Source: Pseudomonas psychrophila HA-4
GTDB lineage: Bacteria; Pseudomonadota; Gammaproteobacteria; Pseudomonadales; Pseudomonadaceae
Length of the DNA: 53,771 nucleotides
Reading direction: 5' to 3'
NCBI RefSeq assembly: GCF_000282975.1
Contig: NZ_ALJC01000110.1
Location: 1-53,771, forward strand
Numbering within the stretch: position 1 is the stretch's first letter; each line of letters begins with the position of its first letter. Below are positions 35,030 to 41,942 of this stretch, piece after piece. The position numbers and the translations under genes were made by a program. Below the pieces are notes generated by a model. It did no database searches, was not told the origin of the DNA, and saw only the letters and a program-made list of their open reading frames with translations.

Positions 35030-36061
35030 TTAGTAACTGCTTTCCGGCAAGCTCGCAATGATCGAGCGATAGCTGTTCATACGCTGTTGCTGCACGCGGC
35101 CATCTTCCAGAGCCATCAACAACGCGCAGCCCGGCTCGCGGTCGTGTTTGCAGTCGCGAAAACGGCAGCGACCGATCAAGTCGTTGAACTCGATAAAGCC
35201 CGCTTCTACATCAGCTCGGCTCACGTGGCCCAAACCAAACTCGCGGATGCCTGGGGAGTCGATCAACTCGCCGCCGCCCGGAAAGTGGAACAGACGTGCG
35301 GTGGTTGTAGTGTGCGTGCCTTGACCGGAAATCTCCGACAGCGGCCCAACCCGCAGGTTGACCTCGGGCAGCAAGCTGTTTACCAGCGATGACTTGCCCA
35401 CGCCCGACTGACCCACAAACACGCTGATGCGGCCGTCCAGTTGCGCTTGCAACTGCTGCATGCCATCACCGTGATGCGCGGACACCTCGAGCACCGGGTA
35501 ACCCAACTGGCGGTAAACACCCAGCAACACATTAAGCGCGGGGGCGTTTTGATCGTCGATCAAATCCGCTTTGTTGAGCAGCAGCAGTGGGCGAATCCCG
35601 GCGTGCTCGGCGGCGACCAAATAACGGTCGATCAGGTTGGCGTGGGGCTCGGGCATCGGCGCGAACACAATCACGATCATGTCGACGTTGGCGGCTACCG
35701 GCTTGAGCTGGCCACGGCTATCGGGGCGGCACAGTTCGGTTTTGCGCGGCAACTGGGCGACGATAACGCCGATGCCCTGGTTGCCGGCGCGCCACACCAC
35801 CGTGTCACCTGTTACCAGTGCGGGCAGGTTGGCGCGCAAGTGGCAACGGAACATCTGGCCTTTCAGCTCGCCTTCTTGGGCTTCGACTTCGACCTGCACA
35901 CCAAAGTGCGCGATCACCAGGCCGAGTTGCTCGGGGCCTAAGTCGCCGCCTTCGAGCGCTTCGACGGCACTGGATTCACGTTTGGCAGCGCGGGCAGCGC
36001 GCTCGCCCTGGATCTTTTCGATGCGCCAGTTTTGGCGACGATTGAGCTGGCGTTTGGCCAT
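35030..36061 (-). CDS. rsgA: small ribosomal subunit biogenesis GTPase RsgA
   Basis: A 343-residue circularly permuted GTPase that matures the 30S subunit. The N-terminal basic region and OB fold (about 1-110) come first. The GTPase motifs then appear in permuted order: NKADLI (G4), GQSGVGKSSLVNSLL (G1), and DSPGIREFGL (G3). The C-terminal zinc knuckle reads CRFRDCKHDREPGCAL. The gene is divergent from orn, as in most gamma-proteobacteria. Confidence 0.97.
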   Translation of the reverse strand: MAKRQLNRRQNWRIEKIQGERAARAAKRESSAVEALEGGDLGPEQLGLVIAHFGVQVEVEAQEGELKGQMFRCHLRANLPALVTGDTVVWRAGNQGIGVIVAQLPRKTELCRPDSRGQLKPVAANVDMIVIVFAPMPEPHANLIDRYLVAAEHAGIRPLLLLNKADLIDDQNAPALNVLLGVYRQLGYPVLEVSAHHGDGMQQLQAQLDGRISVFVGQSGVGKSSLVNSLLPEVNLRVGPLSEISGQGTHTTTTARLFHFPGGGELIDSPGIREFGLGHVSRADVEAGFIEFNDLIGRCRFRDCKHDREPGCALLMALEDGRVQQQRMNSYRSIIASLPESSY

Positions 36062-36167
36062 GGGTGTTCCGTGTTGATAAAACGATAAGGAAGGTAAAAC
36101 GCTGGCGAGTTTAGCACGAGGGCCGGGCGCCTAAGCTAAACTGCGCGACTAAGCTCTGGAGGCCTTT

Positions 36168-36710
36168 ATGAACAACACGCAGAACCTGATCTGGATCGAC
36201 CTGGAAATGACCGGCCTTGACCCGGACAACGACGTCATTATCGAAATGGCCACCATCGTCACCGACAGCAACCTCAACACCTTGGCCGAAGGCCCGGTCA
36301 TCGCCATCCACCACAGCGACGAAGTACTGGCGCGTATGGACGAATGGAACACTCGCACCCACGGCGGCAGCGGCCTGACCCAGCGCGTCAAAGACAGCAC
36401 CACCAGCATGGCCGAAGCTGAAGCGCAGACCATCGCCTTCCTCGAACAATGGGTACCCAAAGGCAAATCACCGATCTGTGGTAACAGCATCTGCCAGGAC
36501 CGGCGTTTTCTGTACACCCACATGAAGGCCCTCGAAAGCTACTTCCACTACCGCAACCTCGATGTGTCAACCCTCAAAGAACTGGTAGCGCGCTGGGCGC
36601 CCGAAGTGCGCGATACCTTAGTGAAAAAAGGCACGCACCTGGCGCTGGACGACATTCGCGAGTCGATTGCCGAGTTGCAGCATTACCGTAAGCACTTCAT
36701 CAAGTTCTAA
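36168..36710 (+). CDS. orn: oligoribonuclease
   Basis: A 180-residue DEDDh 3'-5' exoribonuclease that degrades RNA dinucleotides, including pGpG from cyclic-di-GMP turnover. Asp11 and Glu13 lie in IWIDLEMTGLD. The second Asp region reads CGNSICQDRRFL, and the last motif is HLALDDIRESI. The length is normal. CTGGAGG lies upstream of the ATG. A REP palindrome follows. Confidence 0.98.
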   Translation: MNNTQNLIWIDLEMTGLDPDNDVIIEMATIVTDSNLNTLAEGPVIAIHHSDEVLARMDEWNTRTHGGSGLTQRVKDSTTSMAEAEAQTIAFLEQWVPKGKSPICGNSICQDRRFLYTHMKALESYFHYRNLDVSTLKELVARWAPEVRDTLVKKGTHLALDDIRESIAELQHYRKHFIKF

Positions 36711-36727
36711 AGACAGCTGTTTGCTGT

Positions 36728-36782
36728 CTGTAGGCGCGAGCCTTTAAAGATCAAAAGATCGCGAGCAAGCTCGCTCCTACAG
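36728..36782. repeat. REP palindrome after orn
   Basis: The CTGTAGG arm at 36728 and the CCTACAG arm at 36782 enclose a 55-base palindrome. It is nearly identical to the one at 29469-29521, differing at two positions in the left arm (GTAGGCGCGAGCC against GTAGGAGCGAGCT). Confidence 0.8.
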
Positions 36783-36859
36783 GGGGGTGTGTTTTTTGCC
36801 CCCTTTTGGTGCTCTCAGCAACTGAGTAGACTGCGCGCCTTCTTGCAAGGATCGCTGCC

Positions 36860-37471
36860 ATGTTGCTGATGCTCTATTTAGTTGCCATTACTGCCGAAGC
36901 CATGACTGGCGCGCTGTCTGCCGGGCGTCGGGGCATGGACTGGTTTGGTGTGGTGCTGATTGCCTGCGTCACCGCGCTCGGCGGCGGTTCGGTGCGCGAT
37001 GTGCTGCTGGGGCATTACCCGCTGACGTGGGTCAAACACCCGGAATACTTGGTACTTACCTCCTTTGCCGCACTGGTGACGATTTTTATCGCACCGCTGA
37101 TGCGCCATTTACGCTCGCTTTTTTTGGTGCTCGATGCGCTGGGGCTGGTGGCGTTTACCCTGATTGGCTGCATGACGGCCCTGGAAATGGGCCAAGGCAT
37201 GCTGGTGGCGTCGGTGAGTGGGGTGATTACCGGGGTCTTTGGCGGCATTCTGCGTGACATCTTCTGCAACGACATCCCGTTGATCTTCCGTCGCGAACTG
37301 TACGCCAGCGTTTCATTCGCCGCCGCGTGGTGCTTTCTGCTGTGCACCTACCTGAACATGCCCAACGAACAGGCGATTTTCGTCACCTTGTTCGGCGGGC
37401 TGTTGCTGCGCCTGCTAGCGATTCGCTTTAACTGGGAAATGCCCAAGTTCGTGTACAACGACGAGCATTAA
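36860..37471 (+). CDS. trimeric intracellular cation (TRIC) channel family protein
   Basis: A 203-residue inner-membrane protein with seven predicted hydrophobic helices in two repeats of the former UPF0126 (YadS-like) domain. Each repeat has a glycine-rich GGGSVRDVLLGHYP / GGILRDIFCNDIP motif with the paired Arg-Asp. Bacterial TRIC homologues are potassium-permeable channels. AAGGA lies 10 bases upstream of the start. Its TAA overlaps the stop codon of the convergent DUF3077 gene, with four shared bases. Confidence 0.88.
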   Translation: MLLMLYLVAITAEAMTGALSAGRRGMDWFGVVLIACVTALGGGSVRDVLLGHYPLTWVKHPEYLVLTSFAALVTIFIAPLMRHLRSLFLVLDALGLVAFTLIGCMTALEMGQGMLVASVSGVITGVFGGILRDIFCNDIPLIFRRELYASVSFAAAWCFLLCTYLNMPNEQAIFVTLFGGLLLRLLAIRFNWEMPKFVYNDEH

Positions 37472-37725
37472 TCGGCCAGCAGCGAATCCACCAGGCCGCG
37501 GGCCATCTCCATGCCGTGAATCACACTCCAGAGCTGCTCGGCTTCAAGGCCTGAGAGGTGGGCGCTGATCTCGTCGGCGTTCAGCTCCGCGCTTTTTAAC
37601 AGCAAAGACACCTGCATCAGTGCGTCCCGTGCGGGAATGCCGGGGTTGATAGTGAACAGTCGCGTGCAGTAATGGGGGCTTGTTTGGAAGGCGTCGAGGG
37701 GTGGGTCGGGGACGATCTTATTCAT
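37468..37725 (-). CDS. DUF3077 family small protein
   Basis: An 85-residue soluble protein with the family pattern LFTINPGIPARDALMQVSLLL, a middle helix, and a C-terminal HGMEMARGLVDSLL helix. DUF3077 proteins are common, small and unexplained in Pseudomonas. I use the ATG with GGAG 11 bases upstream (MNKIVPDPPL) rather than an in-frame codon 11 residues earlier. Upstream on the same strand lie a 36-codon ORF and a strongly structured leader. Its stop codon overlaps that of the TRIC gene. Function unknown. Confidence 0.78.
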   Translation of the reverse strand: MNKIVPDPPLDAFQTSPHYCTRLFTINPGIPARDALMQVSLLLKSAELNADEISAHLSGLEAEQLWSVIHGMEMARGLVDSLLAD

Positions 37726-37765
37726 GCGCGAAACTCCAAGCGTTGGAGCTGTCGTCAATCCGCTG

Positions 37766-37876
37766 TCAATCGGAAAGGGTGGCAGCTATGTGCGGGTTGA
37801 CAGACCGAGGAGTCTCGCGAACTCGGCGCACCCGAAGATGCCCCGCACATGGCCGCCATAACACAGTAGTGGTCAT
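37766..37876 (-). CDS. possible 36-residue leader peptide upstream of the DUF3077 gene
   Basis: An ATG at 37876 opens a 36-codon frame (MTTTVLWRPCAGHLR..., ending in HIAATLSD) with a TGA at 37768-37766, 40 bases before the DUF3077 start. It runs through the interleaved inverted repeats at 37788-37898, so translating it would melt them. It has no clear Shine-Dalgarno site. The peptide is Arg- and Thr-rich. A second frame from 37856 (MAAMCGASSG...) also stays open for 34 codons. Either could be accidental. Confidence 0.35.
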   Translation of the reverse strand: MTTTVLWRPCAGHLRVRRVRETPRSVNPHIAATLSD

Positions 37877-37898
37877 GCGAGATCAGACGGTCTGTCAA
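37788..37898 (-). ncRNA. structured leader of the DUF3077 gene with interleaved inverted repeats
   Basis: On the minus strand the order is TTGACAGACCG (37898-37888), ATGTGCGGG (37850-37842), CGGTCTGTCAA (37807-37797), CCCGCACAT (37796-37788). The first pairs perfectly with the third (11 bases) and the second with the fourth (9 bases). The arms interleave, giving a pseudoknot or two exclusive folds. Inside, CATGGCCGC/GTGGTCATG (plus strand) and TCTCG/CGAGA make further helices. It ends 62 bases before the DUF3077 start. I do not recognise a named RNA family. Confidence 0.5.
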
Positions 37899-38063
37899 AA
37901 CCGGCCACTGAAATCAGTGACTCGGCGAGACTATCCGCGCAGTTCCAGCGCCACAAGGCGGGGAGGATTCTCTAGGAAAGGTCCTGCGAATGAAAGGGAC
38001 GAAGCCGGTGCAGACGTTGCGAATTATGTGGGAATTACAACCACATCCTTGTGGGAGCGGGCC
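37899..38063. other. non-coding remainder between the DUF3077 leader and queG
   Basis: It contains CACTGAAATCAGTG (37907-37920), a 6-base inverted repeat with a two-base centre that could be an operator. It also holds a CCACA/TGTGG stem (38041-38054) just after queG. The motif TGTGGGAGCGGGC (38050-38062) is the left end of a typical REP without its partner. No gene is apparent. Confidence 0.4.
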
Positions 38064-39131
38064 TTACGTGCGTTGTTCGTGCTGCCTGAGCGCCCACTCC
38101 ACGTGTTCCTGCACCAGCTCGGACGGGTAATCACGCCGTGCGTTCAACGCTTCCAGCACGGGAATCGTTGAGGGCGCATTGCCCAAGCCCACCGCCAGGT
38201 TGCGCAGCCAGCGCTCGTAGCCCGCCCGGCGCAGAGGCGAGCCTTCGGTGCTGCTTAAAAACGTGTCTTCGTCCCACATAAACAGCTCGGCCAAGCCTGC
38301 GTTGTCCAGGTTGTGGCGGGGCTTGAAGTCGCCCTCGGCCGTGGTGCGGGCAAAGCGGTTCCAGGGGCAGACGATCTGGCAGTCGTCGCAGCCAAATACC
38401 CGATTGCCAATCAGCGAGCGCAACTCTTCCGGGATTGCGGTTTTGAGTTCGATGGTCAGGTACGAAATGCAGCGTCGCGCATCCAGCACGTAGGGGCCAA
38501 CAAACGCGTTGGTCGGGCAAATGTCCAAGCACGCGGTGCAGCGCCCGCAATGCTCCGTTTCGTGAGGTTCATCTACTGGCAGCGGCAAATCCACAAACAA
38601 TTCGCTCAAGAAAAAGTAACTGCCTGCCTTGCGATTGAGTACTAAGGTGTTTTTGCCGATCCAGCCCAGTCCGGCTTTTTGCGCGATGGCTTTTTCCAGC
38701 ACCGGGGCGCTGTCGACAAACGCGCGAAAGCCGAATGGGCCGATGTCTTTTTGAATGCGGTCGGCCAGTTGCTGTACGCGCTTGCGGATCAGCTTGTGAT
38801 AGTCGCGGCCCAAGGCGTAGCGCGACACGTAGGCTTTTTCGGGCTGGGCCAGCAATTGCGCCATGTGGGTGTCGCCGGGCAGGTAGTCCATGCGCAACGA
38901 CACCACGCGCAGTGTACCGGGCACCAGTTCTTCGGGGTGTGAGCGTTTGCTGCCATGGGCGGCCATGTAGTCCATGTCACCGTGGTAGCCAGCGGCCAGC
39001 CAGCGCTCCAGATGGTGTTCGTGTTCTCCCAGGTCGAGGCCGGCAATGGCGACTTGTTGAAAGCCCAACTCGCGGCCCCATTCCTTGATGGACTGAGCAA
39101 GAGCGGGGAGGTCGTCAGTAATAGCAGGCAT
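38064..39131 (-). CDS. queG: epoxyqueuosine reductase
   Basis: A 355-residue cobalamin-dependent iron-sulfur enzyme performing the last step of tRNA queuosine synthesis. Two ferredoxin-type 4Fe-4S motifs are visible: CGRCTACLDICPT (Cys195, 198, 201, 205) and CDDCQIVCPWN (Cys248, 251, 255), with Cys221 between them. The N-terminal B12-binding domain has GWIGKNTLVLN. A frame open a further 170 codons upstream is antisense to nnrD and spurious. The start used gives the family N-terminus, though no strong ribosome site is seen. It is divergent from nnrD. Confidence 0.95.
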   Translation of the reverse strand: MPAITDDLPALAQSIKEWGRELGFQQVAIAGLDLGEHEHHLERWLAAGYHGDMDYMAAHGSKRSHPEELVPGTLRVVSLRMDYLPGDTHMAQLLAQPEKAYVSRYALGRDYHKLIRKRVQQLADRIQKDIGPFGFRAFVDSAPVLEKAIAQKAGLGWIGKNTLVLNRKAGSYFFLSELFVDLPLPVDEPHETEHCGRCTACLDICPTNAFVGPYVLDARRCISYLTIELKTAIPEELRSLIGNRVFGCDDCQIVCPWNRFARTTAEGDFKPRHNLDNAGLAELFMWDEDTFLSSTEGSPLRRAGYERWLRNLAVGLGNAPSTIPVLEALNARRDYPSELVQEHVEWALRQHEQRT

Positions 39132-39193
39132 GAGGCAAGAGAAACCGGAGCTGAGATGCGTATAATTCTGCCAGACATCGGAGCCCGACACGT

Positions 39194-40054
39194 ATGCCGC
39201 AGACCAAACACCTGTTTCCTGAACCCCAGCCACTGCTCGCAGATACCTTGGCGCGACTGCCTGCGCGTGCGCCAAGCGCGCACAAGGGCCAGTTCGGGCA
39301 TGTGCTGCTGATTGGCGGCGACCGGGGTTTTGGCGGCTCCATTGCCCTGAGTGCGCAGAGCGCGATGCGTTGTGGCGCGGGCCTCGTGTCGCTGGCCACC
39401 CGGCCCGAGCATGTGCCTGCGGCCTTGACCCGGCTGCCTGAGGTGATGACCTTGGGCGTGTTGTCGGCGAACCAGCTGATGGGCGTATTGGCACAAGCCT
39501 CGGTGGTCGTGGTGGGGCCTGGGTTAGGGCAGGCCGCGTGGGGGCGTAGTGTGTTGTCGGCAGCGGCTCAAGCAAAAATGCCTCAAGTATGGGATGCCGA
39601 TGCGCTAAATCTGTTGTCCAACGCGCAGTTTGATGTGCCACCGGGCTCGGTACTCACGCCGCACCCCGGCGAAGCCGCGCGTTTGCTGGGCCTTAGCACT
39701 GAACAGGTGCAGGCCGATCGCCCGGCTGCGGCTCGGGCGCTGGTTAAAAAATACTCAACGGTGTGCGTCCTTAAAGGGGCGGGCACGTTGATCGCAGGCC
39801 TGGATGGCGAATTGGCACTGTGCACGCACGGTCATCCGGCCATGGCCACGGCCGGTTTGGGTGATGTGCTGGCCGGTGTGCTTGGCGCGCTGTTGGCGCA
39901 GGGCATGACGGCATTCGACGCCGCGTGCCTGGCGGTGTGGTTGCATGCCCGCGCAGGTGAGCAACAAGGGCAATTGGGCCGTGGGCTGGCGGCCAGTGAT
40001 TTGATTCCAGCCATTCGTCAGTTGTTGGAGGAGCAAGCACCGTGTCTGAATTAG
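39194..40054 (+). CDS. nnrD: ADP-dependent NAD(P)H-hydrate dehydratase, single domain
   Basis: A 286-residue ribokinase-like enzyme repairing hydrated NAD(P)H. The motifs HVLLIGGDRGFGG, VLTPHPGEAARLLG, VLKGAGTLIAG and ATAGLGDVLAGVLGA (with the catalytic Asp of the GDVL motif) fit the C-terminal half of E. coli Nnr. The N-terminal epimerase domain of the bifunctional enzyme is absent, and the upstream DNA is queG on the other strand. TATAAT at 39161-39166 may be its -10 element. It overlaps tsaE by 13 bases and starts the tsaE-hflC cluster. Confidence 0.92.
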   Translation: MPQTKHLFPEPQPLLADTLARLPARAPSAHKGQFGHVLLIGGDRGFGGSIALSAQSAMRCGAGLVSLATRPEHVPAALTRLPEVMTLGVLSANQLMGVLAQASVVVVGPGLGQAAWGRSVLSAAAQAKMPQVWDADALNLLSNAQFDVPPGSVLTPHPGEAARLLGLSTEQVQADRPAAARALVKKYSTVCVLKGAGTLIAGLDGELALCTHGHPAMATAGLGDVLAGVLGALLAQGMTAFDAACLAVWLHARAGEQQGQLGRGLAASDLIPAIRQLLEEQAPCLN

Positions 40055-40512
40055 TACTGCAACTGGCTGATGAAGCGGCCATGGTCGCATTTGGCGGGCA
40101 GTTGGCTCGTATCACCCAAGGACATGGCGTGATTTTTCTTGAAGGAGACTTAGGGGCGGGTAAAACCACCCTGTCACGGGGCATCATTCGCGGCCTTGGG
40201 CATGTGGGAGCTGTAAAAAGTCCTACATTTACATTGGTGGAGCCTTACGAAATTGGTGAGATCAGGGCATTCCATTTCGATTTGTATCGTCTGGTTGACC
40301 CTGAAGAGCTGGAATACATGGGCATCCGCGATTATTTTGACGATGACGCCTTATGCCTCATCGAGTGGCCCGATAAGGGTGCAGGCTTTTTGCCAAAGCC
40401 TGACCTGACCATTACCATTAGCCCGTACAACGCCGGGCGCTCGCTGAAGGTGTCGGCACAAGGCCCGCGTGGCGAGTCTTGGTGTGAAGCGTTGGCATTG
40501 GAATTCAAATAA
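40042..40512 (+). CDS. tsaE: tRNA threonylcarbamoyladenosine synthesis ATPase TsaE
   Basis: A 156-residue P-loop ATPase supporting TsaB/TsaD in making t6A at position 37 of ANN-decoding tRNAs. The Walker A motif is EGDLGAGKTTLSRG at about residues 33-46. SPTFTLVEPY and FHFDLYRLVDPEELEYMG are family signatures. It starts at GTG with GGAGGAG eight bases ahead, inside the end of nnrD. Its TAA overlaps the next ATG (TAATG), consistent with translational coupling to amiB. Confidence 0.96.
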   Translation: MSELVLQLADEAAMVAFGGQLARITQGHGVIFLEGDLGAGKTTLSRGIIRGLGHVGAVKSPTFTLVEPYEIGEIRAFHFDLYRLVDPEELEYMGIRDYFDDDALCLIEWPDKGAGFLPKPDLTITISPYNAGRSLKVSAQGPRGESWCEALALEFK

Positions 40513-41942
40513 TGATGGGGTTTGGTATGCGCTTTCGCGCGTTGGTCAGTGTCGCCGTAGGTCTGTTGCTGAGTGTCATGGCGGTGAATGCCGTGGCAGC
40601 GACACAAGTGAAAAGCGTGCGTTTGTGGCGTGCCCCTGACAACACACGGCTGGTGTTTGACCTGACTGGCCCGGTGCAACACAGCGTGTTTACGCTGACG
40701 TCGCCTGATCGTCTGGTGATTGATATCAACGGCGCGACCCTGGCCGGGCCGTTGAATGTGGCAACGGCCAACACGCCAATCACCAGCATGCGTTCAGCGC
40801 AACGCACCCCGACCGATTTGCGGGTGGTGATCGACCTTAAAAAACCGGTCACGCCCAAGAGCTTTGTGCTGGCGCCCAATGCCCAGTACGGCAACCGTTT
40901 GGTGGTCGACCTGTTCGATCAGGGTGCCGATGTGGCGCCAAGCTTGCCTGCCACCAATGTGGCCAAGGTACCTGTGGTCCCGGTAACGCCTGCGCAGCCC
41001 GAGATCAAACTGCCGCCTGCGCCGAGTGGCAAGCGCGACATTATTGTGATGATTGACCCCGGCCACGGTGGCGAAGACCCCGGCGCTTCAGGTTCGGGTG
41101 GTCAGCACGAAAAAGACGTGGTGCTGGCGATTGCCAGAGAGTTGCAGCGCCAGATCAATGGCATGAAGGGCTTTAGAGCAGAGCTGACCCGTTCTGGCGA
41201 CTACTTCATTCCGCTGCGTGGCCGTACCGAAATCGCCCGTAAGAAGGGTGCCGACCTGTTTGTGTCGATTCACGCCGACGCCGCGCCGTCCAAGGCGGCC
41301 TTTGGTGCGTCGGTGTTTGCGTTGTCTGAACGCGGTGCGACGTCTGAAACCGCGCGCTGGTTGGCTGACAGCGAAAACCGTTCTGACTTGATCGGTGGTG
41401 CGGGTAACGTGAGTCTCGATGACAAGGACCGGATGCTGGCGGGCGTGCTGCTCGACTTGTCGATGACCGCCTCGCTGACGTCCAGCCTCAATGTTGGGCA
41501 GAAAGTGCTGAGCAACATTGGCCGGGTCACTCCCTTGCACAAGCAGCGTGTTGAGCAAGCCGGGTTTATGGTGCTCAAGTCGCCAGATATTCCGTCGATC
41601 CTCGTCGAAACCGGGTTTATCTCAAACTCCAACGAAGCGTCCAAGCTGGCGTCGAGCAGTCACCAGCAAGCGCTGGCGCGTTCGATCAGCAGCGGCGTGC
41701 GTCAGTTCTTCCAGCAAAACCCGCCACCGGGCACTTACATTGCCTGGCTGCGTGACACCGGCAAGATCGCCCAAGGCACTCGCGAGCACACCGTGCGCCC
41801 TGGTGAAACCTTGGCGATGATTGCTGTGCGCTATCAAGTGGGTGTGGCGTCGCTGCGTTCCAGCAACAACCTGCGAACCGACGAGCTGAAAGTTGGCCAA
41901 AACCTGAATATTCCGGCCACCGACCTGGCGTCCAAGCAATGA
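40512..41942 (+). CDS. amiB: N-acetylmuramoyl-L-alanine amidase with AMIN and LysM domains
   Basis: A 476-residue periplasmic amidase that splits septal peptidoglycan during cell separation. The signal peptide ends near VNAVAA. An AMIN domain (about 30-140) targets it to the septum. The Amidase_3 domain (about 178-400) has zinc-site motifs DPGHGGEDPGASG, FVSIHADAAPS and LVETGFISN. A LysM repeat closes the protein (HTVRPGETLAMIAVRYQVG). The start could also be the ATG at 40527. It overlaps mutL by four bases (ATGA). Confidence 0.95.
   Translation: MMGFGMRFRALVSVAVGLLLSVMAVNAVAATQVKSVRLWRAPDNTRLVFDLTGPVQHSVFTLTSPDRLVIDINGATLAGPLNVATANTPITSMRSAQRTPTDLRVVIDLKKPVTPKSFVLAPNAQYGNRLVVDLFDQGADVAPSLPATNVAKVPVVPVTPAQPEIKLPPAPSGKRDIIVMIDPGHGGEDPGASGSGGQHEKDVVLAIARELQRQINGMKGFRAELTRSGDYFIPLRGRTEIARKKGADLFVSIHADAAPSKAAFGASVFALSERGATSETARWLADSENRSDLIGGAGNVSLDDKDRMLAGVLLDLSMTASLTSSLNVGQKVLSNIGRVTPLHKQRVEQAGFMVLKSPDIPSILVETGFISNSNEASKLASSSHQQALARSISSGVRQFFQQNPPPGTYIAWLRDTGKIAQGTREHTVRPGETLAMIAVRYQVGVASLRSSNNLRTDELKVGQNLNIPATDLASKQ

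Noticed and set aside
39132..39641. 170-codon upstream extension of queG
   Set aside because: Entirely antisense to nnrD, with Pro- and Arg-rich sequence unlike any QueG N-terminus. The family start is at 39131.
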